NCBI GenBank assembly: GCA_009778415.1
Contig: WRJV01000182.1
Span: forward strand, 1-6,073
From: Clostridiales bacterium
Lineage (GTDB): Bacteria; Bacillota; Clostridia; Peptostreptococcales; Anaerovoracaceae
Direction: 5' to 3'
Length of the DNA stretch: 6,073 nt
Part shown: piece by piece, positions 1 through 5,111 of the stretch
Layout: every line of letters starts with the position of its first letter
How positions within the stretch are numbered: the first letter of the stretch is position 1
Translations under genes and position numbers: made by a program
Notes under the pieces: generated by a model
The model's input: the letters and a program-made list of their open reading frames with translations, nothing else
Told to the model about the DNA's origin: nothing
Databases searched by the model: none

Positions 1-303
1 GCCAACGTCGACACGCCCGGTTACAAGGCAAAGTACGTTTTGTTCGAAGACGAGCTCAGAAGCAGGCTCAGCCGGTTCAGCGGGCTCGCTGCAGCAAGAA
101 AGAGCGAGGTCAGGGATGCGATCGCGGGCGCAAGGATGCAGGTTCGGCAAAGCGACGCAGAGAGCATCAGGGCAGACGGCAACAACGTGAACCTGGACGT
201 CGAAGAACTGGAAGTCGCGAGGAACACGTACCAGTACGAATTCGCCTTGAGGCAGGTCAGCGACCAGCTTTCAAGATTGAGAGCCGCTATTGAGGGAAGA
301 TAA
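1..303 (+). CDS. flgB: Flagellar basal-body proximal rod protein FlgB (C-terminal part; 5' end outside window)
   Basis: FlgB is a proximal rod subunit of the flagellar basal body; rod proteins are exported by the flagellar type III apparatus and assemble in the periplasm or cell-wall space. The frame is open from base 1 and begins with ANVDTPGYK, the rod/hook N-terminal signature (usually near residue 30), so only about 25-30 residues are missing. 100 residues are visible, and the total would match the usual FlgB length of about 130. The C-terminal half, GNNVNLDVEELEVARNTYQY followed by a helix ending LSRLRAAIEGR, matches the FlgB form of the C-terminal coiled-coil helix (N-L-D/E-x-E-x-x-x-x-A-x-N) rather than FlgC. 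The TTG at 40 is internal, because the signature lies upstream in the same frame. FlgB is normally followed by flgC and fliE; here cheY follows after 26 bases. Seen: motifs and open frame. Known: role. Inferred: same operon as the genes downstream. Confidence 0.9.
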   Translation, partial: ANVDTPGYKAKYVLFEDELRSRLSRFSGLAAARKSEVRDAIAGARMQVRQSDAESIRADGNNVNLDVEELEVARNTYQYEFALRQVSDQLSRLRAAIEGR

Positions 304-329
304 AAACTTTAGAGGAGAGTTAATAAAAA

Positions 330-689
330 ATGGCAAAGATATTGATTGTTGACGATGCTTCTTTTATGCGAATGATGATAAAAGACGCGCTGCAAAAGAA
401 TGGTTACGACGATTTGCACGAAGCCGCCGACGGCGCACAGGCAGTGGAAAAATACGATGAGATAAACCCTGACATCGTTTTCATGGACATCACCATGCCC
501 AACATGGACGGGCTGGAAGCGCTGAAGGCGATCAAGGGGAAGCACCCCGATGCAATAGTGGTCATGTGCTCCGCGATGGGGCAGGAATCGATGGTGATCG
601 AAGCCATTAAAACAGGCGCGAGGGATTTTATCGTCAAACCTTTCAAACCGGACAGGATAATGAAAGCCCTCAACGCGCTGAACATGTAG
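330..689 (+). CDS. cheY: Chemotaxis response regulator CheY
   Basis: Single-domain receiver protein of 119 residues, close to the 120 of Bacillus subtilis CheY. CheA phosphorylates CheY, and CheY-P binds the flagellar switch (FliM, and FliY in Bacillota) to set rotation direction. All receiver landmarks are present: acidic pair D8-D9, phospho-acceptor D53 in MDITMPNMDG, switch Ser81 in MCSAMGQ, aromatic F100 and Lys103 in DFIVKPF. The N-terminal ILIVDDASFMRMMIKDAL and the MCSAMGQ-SMVIEAI stretch closely resemble Bacillus/Clostridium CheY. There is no output domain, so it is not a transcription regulator. The start is fixed by an in-frame TAA at 324-326; a GGAG-type ribosome site (313-317) lies 12 bases upstream of the ATG, slightly far. 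It lies between flgB and flhA, whereas in B. subtilis cheY is between fliY and fliZ. A second, distinct CheY elsewhere in the genome cannot be excluded. Confidence 0.96.
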   Translation: MAKILIVDDASFMRMMIKDALQKNGYDDLHEAADGAQAVEKYDEINPDIVFMDITMPNMDGLEALKAIKGKHPDAIVVMCSAMGQESMVIEAIKTGARDFIVKPFKPDRIMKALNALNM

Positions 690-718
690 CCGGCGCAGCC
701 AGCGTGAGAGAGTTGTAT

Positions 719-725
719 GGGGTGA
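719..725 (+). promoter_or_regulatory. Ribosome binding site deciding the TTG start of flhA
   Basis: GGGGTGA, complementary to the 3' end of 16S rRNA, ends four bases before the TTG at 730. No ATG, GTG or TTG lies in this frame in the 40-base gap upstream of 730. The next in-frame candidate (GTG at 760) would fall inside the first membrane segment. This supports TTG as the real start. Confidence 0.65.
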
Positions 726-729
726 AAAT

Positions 730-2784
730 TTGAAGAGGATAACGGACAACGTAATAGCCGTGTTTGTGGTTATTGTCGTTTTGCTTCTTATTTTTCCGTT
801 GAAACCGTTCATCCTGGACATGATGTTCATCATAAGCATAACGGCGTCGCTTATCATATTGCTGATAACGATGTATATAAAGGAAGCGCTGGAATTCTCA
901 ATATTTCCATCGCTCCTTCTGATTACGACTCTGTTTCGGATATCCCTGAACATCTCGTCGACCCGCTTGATACTGACCAACAAAGGGGAAGCCGGGATGG
1001 TGATAAAGTCCTTCGGGTCATTCGTGCTGCAGGGCAACGTCGTGGTAGGCGTGATCATTTTCCTCATCATCGTCCTGGTCCAGTACATCGTAATCACCAA
1101 AGGCGCCGAACGCGTGGCGGAAGTCGCTGCCAGGTTCACCCTAGACGCTATGCCCGGCAAGCAGATGGCCATAGACGCGGACCTGAGCTCCGGCCTGATC
1201 AATGAAAACGAAGCCAGGGAGCGCAGGTACAAGATACAAAAGGAAGCGGATTTCTACGGCTCAATGGACGGCGCGACTAAGATAGTCAAGGGCGACGCCA
1301 TAATGTGCATCATCATAGTGCTGATCAATTTTATCGCGGGGAACGTCATCGGCATCGTGCAGGGCGGCATGGCGTTTGCGGACGTGCTTCAGGTGTATTC
1401 GATAGCGACCATCGGAGACGGGCTGGTTGCCCAGCTCCCGGCGCTTATGATATCCACCGCGACGGGCATGGTGGTCACAAGGGCAGTGTCGGACGGCAGC
1501 CTGAACATAGACGTAAAGGCCCAGTTCATGGCGCAGCCCACGGTCCTGATGATCGCCGGCGGGATAATATTCCTGATGGTCGTGATTCCGGGCGGGCCCG
1601 TGATACAGCCGATACTTCTTGGCATTGTGCTGCTGCTGTTCGGCTACAGGCTGAAGCGGGCCGAAAAGAAGAAAAAAATGGAAGCCCAGATGCAGGAAGA
1701 GGCTTTTGCGCCGGAAGAGTTCGACGAAAACGCTTATTTCAAGGACATAAACAACATATATTCCCTTCTCAACATTGAGCCTATTGAAATGGAGTTCGGA
1801 TACAGCCTGATACCGCTGGTCGACGAAAACAGCGGGGGCAACCTGATAAACAGGATCATCATTTTCAGGAGGCAGTACGCGCAGGAGATGGGTTTTGTGG
1901 TGCCTTCCGTGAGGCTGAGGGACAGCGCGTCGCTCAATGCGAACCAGTACCTCATCAAGATGAAGGGCGAGCCGATTGCAAGAGGCGAAGTGCTTGTGGA
2001 CTACTACCTTGCACTGGAGCCGGCAGAGCCGACAGGGGAAGTGGACGGGATCGAGACTGTCGAGCCCGCTTACGGCATCCCCAGCAGGTGGATCACGCTG
2101 GACAAAAAAGAACTGGCCGAAATATACGGGTACACCGTTATAGACCCGCTTTCAGTGATGCTCACCCATCTTACCGAGACGATTAAGAGGAACCTGCACG
2201 AGCTGCTTACCAGGGCGGAAGTCATACAACTCGTTGAAAACGTGAAGAAAGCGTCGCCGGAGCTGGTCGAGGAAGCGATACCGGGCATCGTCTCTTACGG
2301 AAACCTTCAGAAGATATTGTACAGCCTGCTGAAAGAAGGCGTGCCGATCCGCGACATGGCGACCATACTCGAAACGGTGGTGGACTCGGCAAACATTACA
2401 AAGGACCTGGACGTCATCACGGAAAACGTCAGGATGGCGCTAAAGCGCACGATAACCAGGAAATTCAATGAAAACGGTCAAATCAAGGTGATAACCCTGG
2501 ATGCCGAGGTTGAAAAGTCCATTTTGGCGGGGCTAACCAGGAGCGAGCAGGGCGTATACCTGGCCCTCAACCCTGATTTGATTCAACGGATGATAGAGCA
2601 GTTGAAGGGCCTGCTGGCCAAGTTCGTAAACTTTTCGCAACCGCCGGTCATATTGACCAGCCATGTGATTCGAGTCTATTTTTATAGGTTGATCGAACAG
2701 TTTTACCCAAACGTGGCAGTCCTCTCTTTCAGCGAAATATCAAACGACGTGCAGATACAGGCAATCGGCAATATTCAGGTATAG
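730..2784 (+). CDS. flhA: Flagellar type III secretion export gate protein FlhA
   Basis: FlhA is the large inner-membrane subunit of the flagellar type III export gate. It forms a nonameric ring, helps couple proton flow to export, and its cytoplasmic domain docks substrate-chaperone complexes. At 684 residues it has the family length (about 680-700). The N-terminal half (residues about 8-307) carries roughly eight hydrophobic segments, including 8-26, 29-50, 102-124, 190-212, 271-287 and 291-306. Typical FlhA landmarks are EFSIFPSLLLITTLFRISLN (55-74), the FHIPEP signature core LDAMPGKQMAIDADL (138-152), and the conserved acidic KGDA (D189), which corresponds to the functionally important Asp of FlhA homologs. 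A charged linker (about 308-335) leads to the cytoplasmic domain (about 340-684), which includes DPLSVMLTHLTETIKRN and GILVY-like substrate-binding region sequences. No frameshift or truncation is seen. It is followed after 15 bases by fliA, without flhF or flhG. Family assignment is certain; the start codon is well supported. Confidence 0.98.
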   Translation: MKRITDNVIAVFVVIVVLLLIFPLKPFILDMMFIISITASLIILLITMYIKEALEFSIFPSLLLITTLFRISLNISSTRLILTNKGEAGMVIKSFGSFVLQGNVVVGVIIFLIIVLVQYIVITKGAERVAEVAARFTLDAMPGKQMAIDADLSSGLINENEARERRYKIQKEADFYGSMDGATKIVKGDAIMCIIIVLINFIAGNVIGIVQGGMAFADVLQVYSIATIGDGLVAQLPALMISTATGMVVTRAVSDGSLNIDVKAQFMAQPTVLMIAGGIIFLMVVIPGGPVIQPILLGIVLLLFGYRLKRAEKKKKMEAQMQEEAFAPEEFDENAYFKDINNIYSLLNIEPIEMEFGYSLIPLVDENSGGNLINRIIIFRRQYAQEMGFVVPSVRLRDSASLNANQYLIKMKGEPIARGEVLVDYYLALEPAEPTGEVDGIETVEPAYGIPSRWITLDKKELAEIYGYTVIDPLSVMLTHLTETIKRNLHELLTRAEVIQLVENVKKASPELVEEAIPGIVSYGNLQKILYSLLKEGVPIRDMATILETVVDSANITKDLDVITENVRMALKRTITRKFNENGQIKVITLDAEVEKSILAGLTRSEQGVYLALNPDLIQRMIEQLKGLLAKFVNFSQPPVILTSHVIRVYFYRLIEQFYPNVAVLSFSEISNDVQIQAIGNIQV

Positions 2785-2791
2785 CAGACGC

Positions 2792-2797
2792 GGGGAG
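2792..2797 (+). promoter_or_regulatory. Poorly spaced ribosome binding site of fliA
   Basis: GGGGAG ends only two bases before the ATG at 2800, closer than the usual 5-9; pairing through GGGG alone leaves four. The flhA stop TAG (2782-2784) lies 15 bases upstream and in the same reading frame as fliA. Translation of the sigma factor may therefore depend on ribosomes finishing flhA. The motif is seen; the coupling is inferred. Confidence 0.45.
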
Positions 2798-2799
2798 AC

Positions 2800-3573
2800 A
2801 TGAACCAGGAAAGAGCATACGCAGAGAAGACAAACGACGAACTACTGCTGGAGTTCCTGAAAAACAGGGACATATGCGCCAAGCAGGAGCTGGTGCTGAG
2901 GTACAGCTACATCGTTAAGACCATCGCCATGCAGATGCGCGGTGTCTACATCAGTTTTGCGGAAATGGACGACATAGTCAACGAGGGCATCATCGCCCTG
3001 ATGGGCGCGCTTGAGAAGTTTGACCCATCCAGAAACGTCAAGTTCGTAAGCTACGCTTCGCTTCGCGTGAGGGGCGCCGTGATAGATTTCGCCAGGAAGC
3101 AGGACTGGGCGCCGAGAAGCGTGAGGAAGACGGCAAAGGAGATAGACAGCGCGGCGGGGGAGCTTTACATTGAACTGGGCCGATCGCCTACGGAGCACGA
3201 AGTGGCGGCGAAAATGGGGCTCGAAATCGACAAGTACAGGAAAGCCCTGGGAGACACGAGCCTGTACAACCTGCTTTCGCTGGACGCCCTCCTAGACGAG
3301 TCCCAAGGCGGCGCCGGGGACGTGGCAGACGGTAATGCCGGCGACGGGCCAGACCAGAAACTACAGAAAGCGGAGCTCTACGCGGTCCTGAAAGACGCCA
3401 TAACGGAGCTCAACCCAAAAGAGCAGCTCGTGATATCCCTCTATTACAGGAAAGAGCTCAACATGAAGGAAATAGCGAAAGTGCTTGAAGTGAGCGAGCC
3501 CAGGATTTCGCAGATCCAGTCGAACGCCATAAGGCGGCTGCGCAAAGCGCTTGAAAAATATTTGGAAAAATAA
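2800..3573 (+). CDS. fliA: Flagellar/motility sigma factor (sigma-28, FliA/SigD/WhiG family)
   Basis: Alternative sigma-70 family factor of 257 residues (B. subtilis SigD is 254). It directs RNA polymerase to late flagellar and chemotaxis promoters and is held inactive by the anti-sigma factor FlgM until the hook-basal body is complete. Region 2 spans about 28-100 and includes the MDDIVNEGIIALMGALEKFD stretch and YASLRVRGAVIDFARKQDW. Region 3 (about 105-160) opens with APRSVRKTAKEID, diagnostic of the FliA/WhiG/SigD branch. A Gly/Asp-rich linker (about 167-186) precedes region 4 (about 192-255), whose helix-turn-helix is KEIAKVLEVSEPRISQIQSN (223-242). There is no region 1.1, as expected. The region 2/3 junction resembles clostridial FliA. 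Being in the same operon as its gene neighbours (flhA upstream, rod genes downstream) matches Bacillota practice. No flgM is in the window. SigF/SigB-type sporulation or stress sigma factors are a less likely alternative, since the DWAPRSVRK motif and context favour FliA. Confidence 0.95.
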   Translation: MNQERAYAEKTNDELLLEFLKNRDICAKQELVLRYSYIVKTIAMQMRGVYISFAEMDDIVNEGIIALMGALEKFDPSRNVKFVSYASLRVRGAVIDFARKQDWAPRSVRKTAKEIDSAAGELYIELGRSPTEHEVAAKMGLEIDKYRKALGDTSLYNLLSLDALLDESQGGAGDVADGNAGDGPDQKLQKAELYAVLKDAITELNPKEQLVISLYYRKELNMKEIAKVLEVSEPRISQIQSNAIRRLRKALEKYLEK

Positions 3574-3578
3574 GGAGG
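3572..3578 (+). promoter_or_regulatory. Strong ribosome binding site overlapping the fliA stop codon
   Basis: A perfect AAGGAGG begins inside the fliA stop (TAA 3571-3573) and sits five bases before ATG 3584. It decides the start of the following rod gene at 3584 (MFRGFY) over an upstream in-frame TTG at 3551 that lies inside fliA. Ribosomes ending fliA would stop on this site, which suggests translational coupling. Confidence 0.85.
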
Positions 3579-3583
3579 CGGAC

Positions 3584-4348
3584 ATGTTCAGAGGGTTCTA
3601 CACTTTGACGTCAGACATGCTGACGCAGCAGAGGCGGCTCAACGTCATAAGCAACAATATGGCAAACGTGTCCACGCCGGGGTTCAAAAAGGACACCCTT
3701 GTGACGACGACCTTCGACGAGCGCCTGGCCATAAGGACCGGGAGCGTAGACAAAAGCAGCAAGACGCAGCTGGGCGGCGTGGCGATGATGCGCGTGGCCG
3801 ACGAAAAAGTGACGGAGTACGAGCAGGGCAACTTCGACGTCACCGGAAGGCCTCTTGACGTCGCCATCGCGGGCGAAGGCTTTTTCGAGGTGCAGACCCC
3901 GACAAGCGGGATCGTCTACACGCGAAACGGTTCGTTCACCCTCGACGAGGAAGGGTACCTGTACCTCCAGCACATAGGCAGGGTCCTGGGCGACGACGGC
4001 GAACCCATACTGCTGAGGACAGACAAGGTGTCGGTCGAGACGGACGGCTCTGTGGTGTACGAGGAGACCGGCGGCAGGCTGGGCAAGCTCAGCGTTGTGA
4101 ATTTCGTAGACTACAGCCAGCTGGAAAAGACGGGGGAAGGGATGTTCACAAACCAGAACGGGGCGAACGCAGTCAGTGTGGACCTGCCCGACGTGAGGTG
4201 GAAGATGCTTGAACGCTCAAACGCCAGCGCCATGGACGAAATAGTCGCCATGATCACAAGCCAGCGCGCGCTTCAGAGCGCCGGCGAGGTTTTGCGCATG
4301 TACGACCAGCTGATGCAGAAGGCGGCAAACGATATCGGAAGGATTTAG
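3584..4348 (+). CDS. flgF: Flagellar basal-body rod protein, FlgF/FlhO type
   Basis: A 254-residue member of the FlgE/F/G family of axial proteins, which form the rod connecting the motor to the hook and are exported through FlhA; like its relatives it has no cleaved signal peptide. It starts MFRGFYTLTSDMLTQQRRLN, close to the start of B. subtilis FlhO. The rod signature NNMANVSTPGFK is at 24-35, the conserved core GNFDVTGRPLDVAIAGEGFF at 82-101, YTRNGSFTLDEEGYL at 112-126, and the C-terminal coiled-coil region LERSNASAMDEIVAMITSQR from 209. The C-terminus (MYDQLMQKAANDIGRI) lacks the QTxD-NNLR ending of FlgG, which favours the FlgF/FlhO label over FlgG; some clostridial annotations call this gene flgG1. 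It pairs with the FlgG-like gene 42 bases downstream. Family membership is certain; the F-versus-G subtype is inferred. Confidence 0.85.
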   Translation: MFRGFYTLTSDMLTQQRRLNVISNNMANVSTPGFKKDTLVTTTFDERLAIRTGSVDKSSKTQLGGVAMMRVADEKVTEYEQGNFDVTGRPLDVAIAGEGFFEVQTPTSGIVYTRNGSFTLDEEGYLYLQHIGRVLGDDGEPILLRTDKVSVETDGSVVYEETGGRLGKLSVVNFVDYSQLEKTGEGMFTNQNGANAVSVDLPDVRWKMLERSNASAMDEIVAMITSQRALQSAGEVLRMYDQLMQKAANDIGRI

Positions 4349-4378
4349 GTCGGAAGGAATTAGTCGGGAGGATTAAGG
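4335..4378 (+). repeat. Three imperfect tandem copies of a 14-15 base unit at the flgF-flgG junction
   Basis: Copies are TCGGAAGGATTTAGG (4335-4349), TCGGAAGGAATTAG (4350-4363) and TCGGGAGGATTAAGG (4364-4378). The first copy contains the last codons and TAG stop of the upstream rod gene. The second brings another TAG (4361-4363) in that same frame. The third supplies the ribosome binding site of the next gene. Each copy holds a GGA(A/G)GGA-like purine run resembling a Shine-Dalgarno sequence. The pattern suggests local duplication of a gene-end segment. Confidence 0.75.
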
Positions 4379-4381
4379 AGG
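4375..4381 (+). promoter_or_regulatory. Ribosome binding site of the flgG-like gene
   Basis: A perfect AAGGAGG ends nine bases before the ATG at 4391 and overlaps the third tandem repeat copy. It fixes the start at MDLSFYTAAVG, which aligns with the usual short N-terminus of FlgG proteins. Confidence 0.85.
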
Positions 4382-4390
4382 CAGAGCGCT

Positions 4391-5101
4391 ATGGACTTGT
4401 CTTTTTACACTGCGGCCGTAGGGGCGAACGCCCAGCAGGGCAGGATGAACGTAATTGCAAACAACCTTGCCAACATCAACACGGAAGGGTACAAATCCCA
4501 GAGCGCCGGCTTCGTGGACCTCTTGTACAACAAATACTACAAGGCTGCCACTAAAGACCCGGAGACCGGGTGCGGCGCCAGAGTGGAAAAAACGGACATC
4601 CTCTACGAGCAGGCGGGCACAATGCCCACAGGCGGCGCGTTCGACTTCGCCATCTCGGGGGAAGGGTTCTTCGCGGTGTACGATCCGGGCACTGGGGATG
4701 TTTTTTACACGAGGAACGGCCATTTCTCAATGTCGAACTACGGGGAAAACCTGTTTTACCTGGTGGACGACGAGAAGCGCCTTGTCCTCAGCAAGGACTT
4801 CAACATTATACGCATCGACCCAAGCGAGCAAAACCAGGAGCCCGACATCGGCGTCTTTGATTTCAACAGCAAAGAAGGGATGCTGCTCAAGGGCAACAAC
4901 AACTACATGCCGGTCGACAAGAACGGTTCGCCGTTTTTAAACGAAAGGGCTGTGCTTGCACGCGGCAGGCTGGAAATGAGCAACGTGGACCTTGCTTACG
5001 AGATGAGCCGGGTAATAGAAACGCAGCGGGCGTACCAAATGACGCTGAAGATGGTGCAGACGTCAGACGAAATCGAGCAGACGATCAATAATTTGAGGTA
5101 G
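4391..5101 (+). CDS. flgG: Flagellar basal-body (distal) rod protein, FlgG/FlhP type
   Basis: A 236-residue axial protein of the FlgE/F/G family, predicted distal rod component exported by the flagellar type III apparatus. The N-terminal rod signature NNLANINTEGYK is at 24-35, the core GGAFDFAISGEGFFAV at 81-96, YTRNGHFSM at 106-114, and the C-terminal helix LEMSNVDLAYEMSRVIETQR (194-213) continues to QTSDEIEQTINNLR at the very end. That ending closely follows the QTADxMLQTxNNLR ending typical of FlgG, so this copy is the better FlgG candidate of the two. It is somewhat shorter than usual (E. coli FlgG is 260), and the difference lies in a divergent central domain (about 115-185), not at the ends. 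No frameshift is seen. It is followed by the FapA-like gene after 10 bases. It could also be labelled FlhP in B. subtilis nomenclature. Family is certain; exact rod position is inferred. Confidence 0.88.
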   Translation: MDLSFYTAAVGANAQQGRMNVIANNLANINTEGYKSQSAGFVDLLYNKYYKAATKDPETGCGARVEKTDILYEQAGTMPTGGAFDFAISGEGFFAVYDPGTGDVFYTRNGHFSMSNYGENLFYLVDDEKRLVLSKDFNIIRIDPSEQNQEPDIGVFDFNSKEGMLLKGNNNYMPVDKNGSPFLNERAVLARGRLEMSNVDLAYEMSRVIETQRAYQMTLKMVQTSDEIEQTINNLR

Positions 5102-5104
5102 GGG
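5100..5104 (+). promoter_or_regulatory. Ribosome binding site of the fapA-like gene
   Basis: AGGGG, starting within the flgG stop codon, lies seven bases before ATG 5112; a further GAGG is at 5095-5098 inside the end of flgG. The spacing supports 5112 as the start, and the overlap with the stop suggests coupling to flgG. A second ATG at 5116 is out of frame. Confidence 0.6.
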
Positions 5105-5111
5105 CAGCGCT

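Noticed and set aside
40..42. TTG at 40 as the start of the first gene
   Set aside because: The rod signature ANVDTPGYK lies upstream in the same frame, so the gene begins outside the window.
349..380. TTGACG within cheY as a -35 box, with TGATAA downstream
   Set aside because: Spacing to the -10-like hexamer is about 21 bases, too long, and the bases encode the conserved VDDASF motif.
670..706. CGCTG ... CAGCG inverted repeat around the cheY stop as a terminator
   Set aside because: The stem is only five pairs with a loop of about 20 bases, and no T-run follows.
309..1232. A 307-codon open frame on the - strand opposite cheY and flhA
   Set aside because: It lies wholly opposite two unmistakable genes, shows no recognisable domain, and reflects codon bias on the coding strand.
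1305..1778. + strand out-of-frame ORF inside flhA (Arg/His-rich)
   Set aside because: Low-complexity Arg/His/Gly composition typical of a frame-shifted shadow of a real gene.
1608..3184. GCCGAT matches to the sigma-28 -10 element at 1608, 1971, 2343 and 3179
   Set aside because: None has a TAAA-like -35 at the right distance, and all lie inside genes.
3551..3583. Longer start (TTG 3551) for the FlgF-like gene, overlapping fliA
   Set aside because: The perfect AAGGAGG at 3572-3578 serves ATG 3584, and MFRGFYT matches the family N-terminus.
4455..4940. + strand out-of-frame ORF inside the flgG-like gene (Thr/Ser/Arg-rich)
   Set aside because: Composition is that of a shadow frame; the other frame carries the FlgG motifs throughout.
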